Part shown: in pieces, positions 26,600 through 34,401 of the stretch
Numbering within the stretch: the first letter of the stretch is position 1
How the letters are laid out: each line of letters begins with the position of its first letter
Assembly: GCA_024232355.1 (NCBI GenBank)
Contig: JAAEPW010000406.1
Location: forward strand, 62,001-126,000
DNA from: Chloroflexota bacterium
Lineage (GTDB): Bacteria; Chloroflexota; Anaerolineae; B4-G1
Reading direction: 5' to 3'
Length of the DNA stretch: 64,000 nucleotides
The notes under the pieces: model-generated
The model's database searches: none
What the model saw: the letters and a program-made list of their open reading frames with translations, nothing else
What the model was told of the DNA's origin: nothing
Position numbers and translations under genes: made by a program

Positions 26600-27559
26600 A
26601 TGACAAAAGAACGTAAACTTGCCGTCATCGCAATCGGCGGCAACTCGCTGATCAAGGACAAGCAACACAGTACTGTACACGACCAGTATCTGGCCGCCAA
26701 AGAGACATGTTACCACATCGCCGATATGATCGAGCAGGGCTGGAATGTTGCCATCGCCCATGGCAACGGCCCGCAGGTTGGTTTTATCCTGCGCCGTTCC
26801 GAGATCGCGGCCAAGGTCGAGAATATGCACGAGGTCCCGCTGGAATCCTGCGGGGCCGATACCCAAGGGGCCATCGGCTACCATCTCCAACAAAACCTGC
26901 AAAACGAGTTCAAGCGCCGGGGAATCAAAAAGGTCGCCACCACGGTGGTCACCCAGGTGCGAGTGGGCGCTGACGATCCGGCCTTCCAAAACCCCAGCAA
27001 GCCCATCGGCAGTTTTATGGAAGAGGCCGAGGCACAAGAACGGGCCGAAAAAGAGAACTGGTCCGTGGTAGAGGACGCCGGTCGCGGTTGGCGGCGTGTT
27101 GTTCCCTCCCCCCTGCCCGAAGAAATCGTCGAACTGGACGCGGTGCGGCAACTGCTCGATGCGGGCATCATCACCATCACTGTGGGCGGCGGCGGCATTC
27201 CCGTTGTCCGTGACGATAACGACGACCTCCAGGGCGTGGCAGCGGTCATCGACAAAGACTTTGCCTCCGCCCTGCTGGCAAACTCGATTGACGCCGACCT
27301 ATTTCTCATCTCTACCGCCGTGGAGCAAGTCTATATCAACTTTAACACGCCCGACCAGCAAGCACTGGACAAACTAACCGTCTCTGAAGCAAAAGAATAT
27401 ATGGCAAAAGGCCATTTTGCCAAGGGAAGTATGTTGCCCAAGATTCAGGCCATCATTAAATTCCTGGAAGCTGGTGGAAAAGAAGCCCTCATCACCGACC
27501 CAGAGAATATCACCCGCGCGCTGCGTGGAGAGACCGGCACCCGAATCGTAGCCGGATAG
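26600..27559 (+). CDS. arcC: Carbamate kinase
   Basis: This is a 319-residue carbamate kinase: carbamoyl phosphate + ADP gives ATP + carbamate, here in the ATP-forming direction. The amino-acid kinase fold shows AIGGNSL (about 10-16), HGNGPQVG (about 54-61), VGGGGIPV (about 195-202) and DKDFASALLA (about 217-226). ATG 26600 has AGAGGAG upstream; the longer frame is out-of-frame shadow of ygeW. It provides the energy-yielding step after the two carbamoyltransferases, as in allantoin and uric acid fermentation. Confidence 0.95.
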   Translation: MTKERKLAVIAIGGNSLIKDKQHSTVHDQYLAAKETCYHIADMIEQGWNVAIAHGNGPQVGFILRRSEIAAKVENMHEVPLESCGADTQGAIGYHLQQNLQNEFKRRGIKKVATTVVTQVRVGADDPAFQNPSKPIGSFMEEAEAQERAEKENWSVVEDAGRGWRRVVPSPLPEEIVELDAVRQLLDAGIITITVGGGGIPVVRDDNDDLQGVAAVIDKDFASALLANSIDADLFLISTAVEQVYINFNTPDQQALDKLTVSEAKEYMAKGHFAKGSMLPKIQAIIKFLEAGGKEALITDPENITRALRGETGTRIVAG

Positions 27560-27746
27560 TGTAAGGGAATTCCAGAGAAATAAATCTCCCAAACAGGTTT
27601 TGTGATGCAGTCAACGATGCCCTGGAAAGGCAGATTATGATGGAATTCCTTGAGCTTTTCCGGTTAATTTGTAACTCACATGCGATTTACGAGCTTCTCC
27701 AGTGTAAATTTTGGGAGGACTTGAAAACTGGAAAAGCCTAAATACA

Positions 27747-27801
27747 AGTGTACACTCTCCAAGTTTGCACATTTGCACGCAATCTTGGAGAGTGCTATAC
27801 T
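27747..27801 (+). promoter_or_regulatory. Promoter with 11-bp inverted-repeat operator before the nucleoside transporter
   Basis: CACTCTCCAAG (27753) and CTTGGAGAGTG (27784) form a perfect 11-bp inverted repeat with a 20-base spacer. TTGCAC (27773) and TATACT (27796) are 17 bases apart, so one half-site lies upstream of the -35 and the other inside the -35/-10 spacer. AGTGTACACT (27747), a perfect 10-bp palindrome, overlaps the left arm. The remainder of the 346-base gap 27560-27905 shows no gene and no riboswitch core I recognise; a strong Shine-Dalgarno leads into the next gene. Confidence 0.65.
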
Positions 27802-27905
27802 ACACGCAAGCTGAGAAAGAGGAGGTGATGCCCCGAAAATAGACCACCGTAATCGGAACCTTTGATCGTGACCGTCTACCCATTAAATCACTTTGGAGGA
27901 GAAAA

Positions 27906-29150
27906 ATGTTATCCCGAAAAACGCAATGGCTTTTGACCATCCTGATGATTTTGACTCTGGCATTGAGCGCGTGTGGCTCGGCTGACGAACCTGCTGGTGG
28001 AGACGTAGACTGCCGGGCAGAGGTGGGCGCCGAAGCAGTCGGCAATTACCAGGTCCCCGAGGTTATCGAAGGATGCTACAACGTGGCCTTTGTCTACGTT
28101 GGCCCGCACGACGATGGCGGCTGGACCCAGGCCCACGACGTCGGACGCCAATATGTTGAGGCGAATTTGGACGACGTCCACACTGCCTATGTCGAGACCG
28201 TGGCCGAAGGCGCCGACTCGGAGCAAGTGATCCGCTCCCTAGCCCGCAAAGGCTTTGACGTGATTTTCACCACATCCTTTGGCTTTATGGATGCATCCGA
28301 AATCGTCGCGGGCGAGTTCCCCGACACAGACATCATCCACATCAGCGGTTTCAAATCGAACGAAGAGAACTTTGGAAACCTGATGGGCGCAATGGAAGAC
28401 ATCAAATACCTGGCCGGAATGTTGGCCGGTTCTCGCGCGATGGTAGATAACAATCCCCGCTTGGGCTACATCGCCACCTTCCCCATCCCCGAAGAGCTCC
28501 GTTTGGGCAACGCTTTCGCCCTTGGCGCGCAGCAGACCTGCCCCGATTGCACCGTCGATGTTCGCTGGATTTTCACCTGGCACGACCCTATTGTCGAAAA
28601 AGATGCTTCGTCATCTCTCTTTGACAGTGGCGCCCAGGTCGTCATGACCGGCGCAGATACCCCCGCTCCCGCCGAGGTGGCCCCCGATGGCAAATGGGGC
28701 ATCACCTATGACTATAGCGGCAACTGCACGCTGGACACCTGCCTCACCTCCATGTACTGGAATTGGGGCACGGTCTATGCCGACATTGTAGACAAGTCCC
28801 GCGCGGACACATGGGTCGGTGGTTGGGAATACTTTGACGCCGACACGGGCGCGATGGGCTTGCTCGGCTTTATGGAAGGCGAGACCCTTCAGCCCGGCGT
28901 CGCCGATCTGCCCGAAGAGGACCTGGCACTGATCCGCGACACGCTGGACAAGATGCTCAAGGGCGAGTTCACCCGTTTTGACGTTTTCAAAGGCCCCATC
29001 ACCGACAACCAGGGCAATCTGATACTGGCCGACGGCGTCAGCCTGGAGCAAATCGACCTGGACGGCTTTGCCCAGTTCGGCGTTCCCTGTGAGACCTGCA
29101 TGTACTGGTGGAACGAGAATATCACGGCAGAACTACCCGAACTAGAGTAA
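27906..29150 (+). CDS. BMP-family nucleoside-binding lipoprotein
   Basis: This is a 414-residue basic-membrane-protein (PnrA/BmpA) family lipoprotein. The signal peptide ends in LSAC (Cys about 23). The periplasmic-binding-protein fold follows: VAFVYVGPHDDGGWTQAHDVG (about 60-80), FTTSFGFMDAS and HISGF. Family members bind purine nucleosides for ABC uptake. It is about 50 residues longer than PnrA and contains extra Cys pairs (CPDC, CxxxxC, CETC) that may form disulfides. Made from its own operator-bearing promoter, followed by ATPase and two permease genes. Confidence 0.92.
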   Translation: MLSRKTQWLLTILMILTLALSACGSADEPAGGDVDCRAEVGAEAVGNYQVPEVIEGCYNVAFVYVGPHDDGGWTQAHDVGRQYVEANLDDVHTAYVETVAEGADSEQVIRSLARKGFDVIFTTSFGFMDASEIVAGEFPDTDIIHISGFKSNEENFGNLMGAMEDIKYLAGMLAGSRAMVDNNPRLGYIATFPIPEELRLGNAFALGAQQTCPDCTVDVRWIFTWHDPIVEKDASSSLFDSGAQVVMTGADTPAPAEVAPDGKWGITYDYSGNCTLDTCLTSMYWNWGTVYADIVDKSRADTWVGGWEYFDADTGAMGLLGFMEGETLQPGVADLPEEDLALIRDTLDKMLKGEFTRFDVFKGPITDNQGNLILADGVSLEQIDLDGFAQFGVPCETCMYWWNENITAELPELE

Positions 29151-29156
29151 AAAATC

Positions 29157-29221
29157 CAAGTACGCAAGTAGACAAGGAAACAAGTAGACAGGGATAGTCA
29201 CCTTGTCTACTTGCGTACTTG
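29157..29221. repeat. Perfect 21-bp inverted repeat between binding-protein and ATPase genes
   Basis: Positions 29157-29177 and 29201-29221 are exact reverse complements around a 23-base loop. The region is built from near-repeats of CAAGTAGACA. The mRNA hairpin has no T-run and probably stabilises the 3' end of the binding-protein message or limits read-through to the ATPase gene. Confidence 0.75.
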
Positions 29222-29251
29222 TCTACTTGGCTCTTTCCAAAGGATGTGCCC

Positions 29252-30781
29252 ATGACTAGTACACAACATGCCGTTGATATGAAAGACATCGTCGTTCGCT
29301 TCCCCGGTGTGCTGGCGAACGATCGCGTCAACCTGACCCTCAAACAGGGAGAGATTCACGCCCTGCTGGGTGAGAACGGAGCCGGAAAAAGCACGCTGAT
29401 GAATGCATTGGCCGGACTGTACAAACCCGCCTCCGGAACCGTCAAAATTCATGGAGAAACTGTCAGTTTTAACTCGCCCAAGGATGCCATCGCCAAAGGT
29501 ATCGGGATGGTGCATCAGCACTTTATGTTGGTGCCGACCCAAACCGTGACGGAAAACATCCTGCTGGGGTTGGACGAGCCCCGATTTGTTATTAATCTGG
29601 CGGAATACGACAAAAAGATTCTGGCCCTGCAAGATCAATTTGGATTGCGCGTCGACCCTACCTCGAAAATCTGGCAGCTTTCGGTAGGCGAACAACAGCG
29701 GGTCGAAATCCTAAAAACCCTTTATCGGGGCGCGAATATCCTGATCCTCGATGAACCTACCGCGGTGTTGGCCCCCCAGGAAATCGACGAGCTTATGGGG
29801 ACTTTACGTTCGATGGTTGATCAAGGCAAATCCATCATCTTCATCAGCCACAAATTGCACGAGGTGACAGCCGTGGCGGACCGGCTCACCGTCCTAAGAA
29901 AAGGCGTGGCTACCGCAGAGGGCATCGACATCGAGGGCATCACCCGCGAGAAACTGGCCGAGTTGATGGTGGGCCGAAAAGTGATTTTCCAGGTGCAAAA
30001 GAAACAGCAAGAACCTGGCGACGTGGTGCTGTCGGTAAATGACGTCAGTGCCGAGAACAACAAAGGCATCACCGCGCTGAACAAACTATCCCTCCAAGTG
30101 CACAGCGGCGAGATTCTGGGGATCGCCGGGGTTGCGGGGAACGGGCAAAGCGAACTGGCAGAGGTGATCACGGGGCTGCGTCCCTGCACGGGCAAGATCA
30201 AAATCAACGGGCAAGAGGTCGACAACCATCCACCGAGCAAAGCCATCAATCTTGGCGTGGCCCACGTCCCTGAAGACCGGACTGGCGTAGGTTCCGCACC
30301 CAATATGACCATCACCGAAAACACCATCATGAAGAGTTATTGTGATGAGCCCATCGGGAATGGTTGGAGCATTAATTTCACCAGCGCTCGTGATTACGCC
30401 CGCGAATTAAAAGACAAATACGACATCCTGGCCCCCAACGTACGAACCATGGCCCGCAAGCTTTCTGGCGGCAATCTGCAAAAAGTGATCCTGGCCCGTG
30501 AGATTTCGGCGGCTCCCAAATTGATGGTGGCGATGCAGCCAACTCGCGGCCTGGACGTAGGCGCGATTGAGGCCATCCAAAGGTTGTTGTTGGAACAGCG
30601 CGAAAAGGGAACGGCGATTTTGCTCATCTCGGAAGAGTTGGAGGAATTGCTATCCTTGAGCGACCGGATCGCCGTGATCTATGAAGGTGAGATCATGGGT
30701 ATGATCGAGGCTGACGGAGCGGATATTAACGAGATCGGGTTGATGATGACGGGAACCCGGCAAGACGGGAGCAAAGCATGA
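29252..30781 (+). CDS. Nucleoside ABC importer ATPase (two ABC domains)
   Basis: This is a 509-residue duplicated ATPase of the RbsA/NupA(YufO) type. Domain 1: Walker A GENGAGKST (about 40), signature LSVGEQQRVE (about 142), Walker B ILILDEPTA (about 163). Domain 2: the usual degenerate P-loop GVAGNGQSE (about 292), signature LSGGNLQK (about 404) and the family-typical MQPTRGLDVGA. ATG 29252 is chosen with AAAGGA upstream; the longer frame enters the hairpin. It energises uptake with the two permeases downstream; the end overlaps the first permease by ATGA. Confidence 0.93.
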   Translation: MTSTQHAVDMKDIVVRFPGVLANDRVNLTLKQGEIHALLGENGAGKSTLMNALAGLYKPASGTVKIHGETVSFNSPKDAIAKGIGMVHQHFMLVPTQTVTENILLGLDEPRFVINLAEYDKKILALQDQFGLRVDPTSKIWQLSVGEQQRVEILKTLYRGANILILDEPTAVLAPQEIDELMGTLRSMVDQGKSIIFISHKLHEVTAVADRLTVLRKGVATAEGIDIEGITREKLAELMVGRKVIFQVQKKQQEPGDVVLSVNDVSAENNKGITALNKLSLQVHSGEILGIAGVAGNGQSELAEVITGLRPCTGKIKINGQEVDNHPPSKAINLGVAHVPEDRTGVGSAPNMTITENTIMKSYCDEPIGNGWSINFTSARDYARELKDKYDILAPNVRTMARKLSGGNLQKVILAREISAAPKLMVAMQPTRGLDVGAIEAIQRLLLEQREKGTAILLISEELEELLSLSDRIAVIYEGEIMGMIEADGADINEIGLMMTGTRQDGSKA

Positions 30782-31881
30782 ACATGCCATTCACTATTCG
30801 TTTCGAAAAACGCACGGAGGACGTGCCCAAGTGGTTACCTTTTGCCACGTCGATCGGTTCGGTCGTGGCCGCATTTATCATCAGCGGCATCATTTTGGCC
30901 CTCATCGGCGGCGAGCCATTAAAAGTGATGGTATTTTTCTTCAAGGCCACCTTTGGCAGTTGGGCGGTTTTTTCGGACACCCTGGTGAAAGCGACGCCGC
31001 TCATCATGGTGGGACTGGCCTGCGCGGTGGCGTTCAAGATGAAAATGTGGAACATTGGCGCGGAGGGGCAATTCTACCTGGGGGCGTTTGGCGCGAGCTT
31101 GGTGGTGCTGGTGCCACTAGTCCCTCCAGACAGCCCCAAAGTCGTGGTCATTGGAGCGATGATCGTGATGGGGTTATTGGGCGGCGCGCTGTGGGGCTTT
31201 ATCCCCGGTTTTTTGAAAGCGCGCTACAACGTGAACGAGATCATCACTACGCTGATGCTCAACTATATCGCCATTTTCTGGAACAACTTTTGGATATTTG
31301 ACAAATGGAGCGACGCCGGTTTTCAGATGACACCCCAATTCGAGCGCAACGCCTGGCTGCCCCGGCTGGCGGACTATGCCCGCGAGATCAGGGCTTTTTC
31401 TGGCATCACCCTGCACCTGGGCGTGGTCTTTGGGTTGGTCGCGGCAGTGGTGATATGGTGGATCTTTGAACGCAGCCGCTGGGGATACGAGATCAAACTC
31501 ATCGGCGACAACCCGAATGCGGCGCGTTATGCCGGTCTGAACATTGCCCGCAACACCGTGATGGTGATGATGCTCTCCGGCGCGTTAGCGGGGCTGGCCG
31601 GAATGGCCGAGATCAGCGGCGTCGTCCACCGTTTACAGGAGCGCATCTCGGCGGGATACGGCTTCACCGGTATCATCGTGGCCTGGCTGGCAAAGCTCAA
31701 TCCCTTTGGCGTGATCATCGTCTCGATCCTGTTCGGGGCGCTGATCGTCGCCGGGCGAGAGATCCAACCCGCCGGGCTGGCGCTCTTGCTCCAGGGTATC
31801 ATCCTCTTTATGGTCATCAGCAGCGACGTGTTGCTACGCTACAAAATCAGCATCACGCGCAAAGCTCCGGAGGCAGAATGA
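30778..31881 (+). CDS. Nucleoside ABC importer permease 1
   Basis: This is a 367-residue BPD_transp_2 (LivH/RbsC-like) permease of the nucleoside type (YufP/NupP). It has about nine to ten hydrophobic helices. The conserved NVNEIITTLMLNYIA near residue 150 and the EIKLIGDNPNAARYAGL coupling region near 240 are diagnostic of this group. ATGA overlaps at both ends link it to the ATPase and second permease. Confidence 0.93.
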   Translation: MNMPFTIRFEKRTEDVPKWLPFATSIGSVVAAFIISGIILALIGGEPLKVMVFFFKATFGSWAVFSDTLVKATPLIMVGLACAVAFKMKMWNIGAEGQFYLGAFGASLVVLVPLVPPDSPKVVVIGAMIVMGLLGGALWGFIPGFLKARYNVNEIITTLMLNYIAIFWNNFWIFDKWSDAGFQMTPQFERNAWLPRLADYAREIRAFSGITLHLGVVFGLVAAVVIWWIFERSRWGYEIKLIGDNPNAARYAGLNIARNTVMVMMLSGALAGLAGMAEISGVVHRLQERISAGYGFTGIIVAWLAKLNPFGVIIVSILFGALIVAGREIQPAGLALLLQGIILFMVISSDVLLRYKISITRKAPEAE

Positions 31882-32843
31882 ATCTCGAAATCATCTTACA
31901 CGCCGGACTGGCGACAGGAACTATTTTGTTGTTTGCGGCAATCGGGGAATTGCTCACCGAGCGGGCGGGCATCTTGAACCTGGGCGTCGAGGGAATGATG
32001 CTTATCGGGGCAATGGCGGGGTTCAAGACCTCGTTGGTGACGGGCAACCCCTGGTTGGGGCTGCTGGTCGCGATGCTCGCCGCCGGGATTCTGAGCCTGG
32101 CCCACGGGCTGGTGACCATCCATTTTCAGGCGGACCAGGTCGTGAGCGGGTTGTCCCTCACCTTTCTGGGGACCGGGCTGGCCCTGGTACTGGGCGAGGG
32201 CCTGACGGGGCAAAATCCCGCCCTCATCCCCGACGTCACCATCCCCCTGCTCTCCACCATCCCCTTCATCGGGCCGGTGTTCTTTGAGAATCACAGCGTG
32301 CTCGTGTACATAGGCTATCTTTTCACCCCCCTGTGCTGGTACTATATCAACAAGACCCGCCCCGGAATGCACCTGCGCGCAGTGGGCGAAAAACCCGCCG
32401 CCGCCGACACGCTGGGGATCAACGTCTATGGCACACGTTACTTTTACACCTTTGTCGGCGGTATGCTGGCCGGGTTGGCGGGCGCGACCATCAGCCTGGC
32501 GGTCTCGCCGGGGTGGTACAGTTCCCTGACCACCTCCGGCCAGGGCTGGATCGCGGTCGGCCTGGTAATCTTTGCCCAGTGGGACCCATTCCGGGCCGCG
32601 TTGGGCGGTTATCTCTTTGGCGCGATTCGGCGTGGCATCCTGGACCTGCAAGGCCCGGCCAAACTGTTTGGGTTAGACAACCCGCTCTTTATCAACCAAA
32701 ACTTTCTCTTCTTCCTCAAGATGACGCCCTTTATCCTGACGATCATCGCCCTGGTGTGGGGTTCCCGCGCCGCCGCCCGAAAGCGCTTGGGCGCTCCCGC
32801 AGCATTGGGTGAGCCTTATATTCGTGGGGAGCGGGGGGCATAA
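31878..32843 (+). CDS. Nucleoside ABC importer permease 2
   Basis: This is a 321-residue permease of the YufQ/NupQ type. ERAGILNLGVEGMMLIGAMAG near residue 28 and GMHLRAVGEKPAAADTLGI near 170 are family hallmarks; about nine helices. It starts by ATGA overlap with permease 1 and is the last gene of the transporter unit. An imperfect hairpin (AACAGGATG at 32860, CATCCTGTT at 32892) lies between it and the PLP enzyme gene and may damp read-through. Confidence 0.93.
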   Translation: MNLEIILHAGLATGTILLFAAIGELLTERAGILNLGVEGMMLIGAMAGFKTSLVTGNPWLGLLVAMLAAGILSLAHGLVTIHFQADQVVSGLSLTFLGTGLALVLGEGLTGQNPALIPDVTIPLLSTIPFIGPVFFENHSVLVYIGYLFTPLCWYYINKTRPGMHLRAVGEKPAAADTLGINVYGTRYFYTFVGGMLAGLAGATISLAVSPGWYSSLTTSGQGWIAVGLVIFAQWDPFRAALGGYLFGAIRRGILDLQGPAKLFGLDNPLFINQNFLFFLKMTPFILTIIALVWGSRAAARKRLGAPAALGEPYIRGERGA

Positions 32844-32926
32844 GAGTAGAAGATCAGATAACAGGATGACACAGGGACACGGCGATATGACCATCCTGTT
32901 CTACTGGTTTGTGAGGAGAAAAGACA

Positions 32927-34222
32927 ATGGATCAAATTCTAGGACTAAAATGCACCATCTGCGGCGCAGAGTACGCCGTTGACCAAGCCGAATACGTCTG
33001 CCCCAACCACGGCGACGACGGCATCCTGGACGTCGTCTACGACTATGACCTCATCTCCCAGCGCATCGCGCCAGACAAGCTGTCCAACGACCAAACCCGT
33101 TCCATCTGGCGCTACCTGCCGCTGCTGCCAGTGAACCCAGAGACAACGCAAGAGTTGATAGCAGGCACCGTGTTGGCGAGCGTCGGCTGGACACCCCTCT
33201 ACCCCGCCCCACGCCTGGCCGCAGACCTGGGCCTCAAGCACTTGTGGGTCAAGGACGATGGCCGCCAACCGACCGCATCCTTCAAAGACCGCGCCTCGGC
33301 CATCGCTGTCGTCAAGACCCGCGAGTTGGGCTATGAGACGGTGACGACCGCCAGCACCGGCAACGCCGCCGCCGCCCTCTCTGGCCTGTGCGCGGCGGTA
33401 GGCCAGCCCAACGTCATTTTTGTGCCCAAGACCGCGCCCCAGGCCAAGATCGCGCAACTCTTGGCCTATGGTTCCACCGTAATGCTGGTAGACGGCACGT
33501 ACGATGACGCCTTTGAACTGTGCCTCAAGGCCGCGCCCGAATTCAACTGGTACAACCGCAACACGGGGTACAACCCGTACATGTCCGAGGGAAAAAAGAC
33601 CGTCACCTACGAAGTCTGCGAGCAACTCACCCACATGCTCAAGGCAGACGTGCCATCCGCCACTAAATGGATCGCGCCCGACGTCGTCCTGGTTTCCGTC
33701 GGCGACGGCTGCATCATTGGCGGCGTTCACAAGGGATTCAAAGACCTACTGGCATTGGGTTGGATCAATCACATCCCACGCATCATCGGCGTACAGGCGG
33801 CAGGATCGTCCCCATTGGTGGATGCGTGGGAGCGCGGGATGGAGGGATGGGATATGGAGCCAGTGAACGCCCACTCGGTCGCCGACAGCATCGTTGCCGG
33901 GCTGCCCCGCGACCGGATCAAAGCGCTGCGAGCGGTGCGCGAGACTGATGGCGTCTACATCCGCGTGAGCGACGAGGAGATTTTAGCCGCCATCCCCACT
34001 CTGGCCCAGGGATGTGGGGTCTTTGCGGAACCAGCGGCTGCCGCTGCATACGCTGGGTTGGTCAAGGTCGTCGAGCAAGGATTGGTGGATACCGATGAGC
34101 GCGCGGTTGTGCTATCGACAGGCTCTGGTTTAAAGGACGTCGCCAGCGCGATGAAGGCGGTAGGGGAACCACTCATCGTCTCTCCGGATTTAGCAGATGT
34201 GCGGCGCACGATAAAAGTCTGA
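32927..34222 (+). CDS. Threonine-synthase-like PLP enzyme
   Basis: This is a 431-residue fold-type-II PLP enzyme closest by eye to bacterial threonine synthase. An N-terminal zinc-ribbon-like segment (Cys9, Cys12, Cys25) is followed by WVKDDGRQPTASFKDRAS with the PLP Lys near 118, and STGNAAAAL near 143. Its setting among purine-catabolic genes, without thrA or thrB nearby, suggests a degradative lyase. E. coli clusters have the PLP enzyme YgeX (diaminopropionate ammonia-lyase) in this position. The substrate assignment is an inference. A GAGGAG site precedes the ATG; a structured repeat follows the gene. Confidence 0.75.
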   Translation: MDQILGLKCTICGAEYAVDQAEYVCPNHGDDGILDVVYDYDLISQRIAPDKLSNDQTRSIWRYLPLLPVNPETTQELIAGTVLASVGWTPLYPAPRLAADLGLKHLWVKDDGRQPTASFKDRASAIAVVKTRELGYETVTTASTGNAAAALSGLCAAVGQPNVIFVPKTAPQAKIAQLLAYGSTVMLVDGTYDDAFELCLKAAPEFNWYNRNTGYNPYMSEGKKTVTYEVCEQLTHMLKADVPSATKWIAPDVVLVSVGDGCIIGGVHKGFKDLLALGWINHIPRIIGVQAAGSSPLVDAWERGMEGWDMEPVNAHSVADSIVAGLPRDRIKALRAVRETDGVYIRVSDEEILAAIPTLAQGCGVFAEPAAAAAYAGLVKVVEQGLVDTDERAVVLSTGSGLKDVASAMKAVGEPLIVSPDLADVRRTIKV

Positions 34223-34237
34223 ATAGTTTGACACACC

Positions 34238-34358
34238 GCACGATGCTAAACCATCGTGCTCAAAGCAAAACCCCGCTCCGCAGGCTTACCATAGCCTCCG
34301 AAGGAGGGTGCGGATGCTACGCATCCGATGCTCTTAGCCGGGCGGTTCGGCGCCCGGC
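34238..34358. repeat. Multi-hairpin intergenic element, copy A
   Basis: Hairpin 1 is GCACGATG-CTAAAC-CATCGTGC (34238-34259). A middle part has GCCTCC/GGAGG and GGATG-CTAC-GCATCC. Hairpin 3 is GCCGGGCG-GTTCGG-CGCCCGGC (34337-34358). Copy B at 50428-50531 keeps the loops while both stems change in a compensating way. It lies 44 bases before the ygfK start. Confidence 0.7.
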
Positions 34359-34401
34359 GAGTCCAGCCAAAACACAACCAGTTTCGAGAGGAGGATAGCG
34401 C

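Noticed and set aside
27823..27842. Possible four-codon leader peptide after GAGGAGG upstream of the BMP gene
   Set aside because: The Shine-Dalgarno is only two bases from the ATG, and no regulatory hairpins pair with it.
27560..27905. Purine or other riboswitch ahead of the nucleoside transporter
   Set aside because: I searched by eye for the conserved purine-riboswitch core and stems and found none; the inverted repeat at the promoter explains the structure better.
31896..33730. Long antisense ORFs opposite the permease and PLP genes
   Set aside because: They mirror GC-rich codons of clear plus-strand genes, have no ribosome sites and encode low-complexity sequence.
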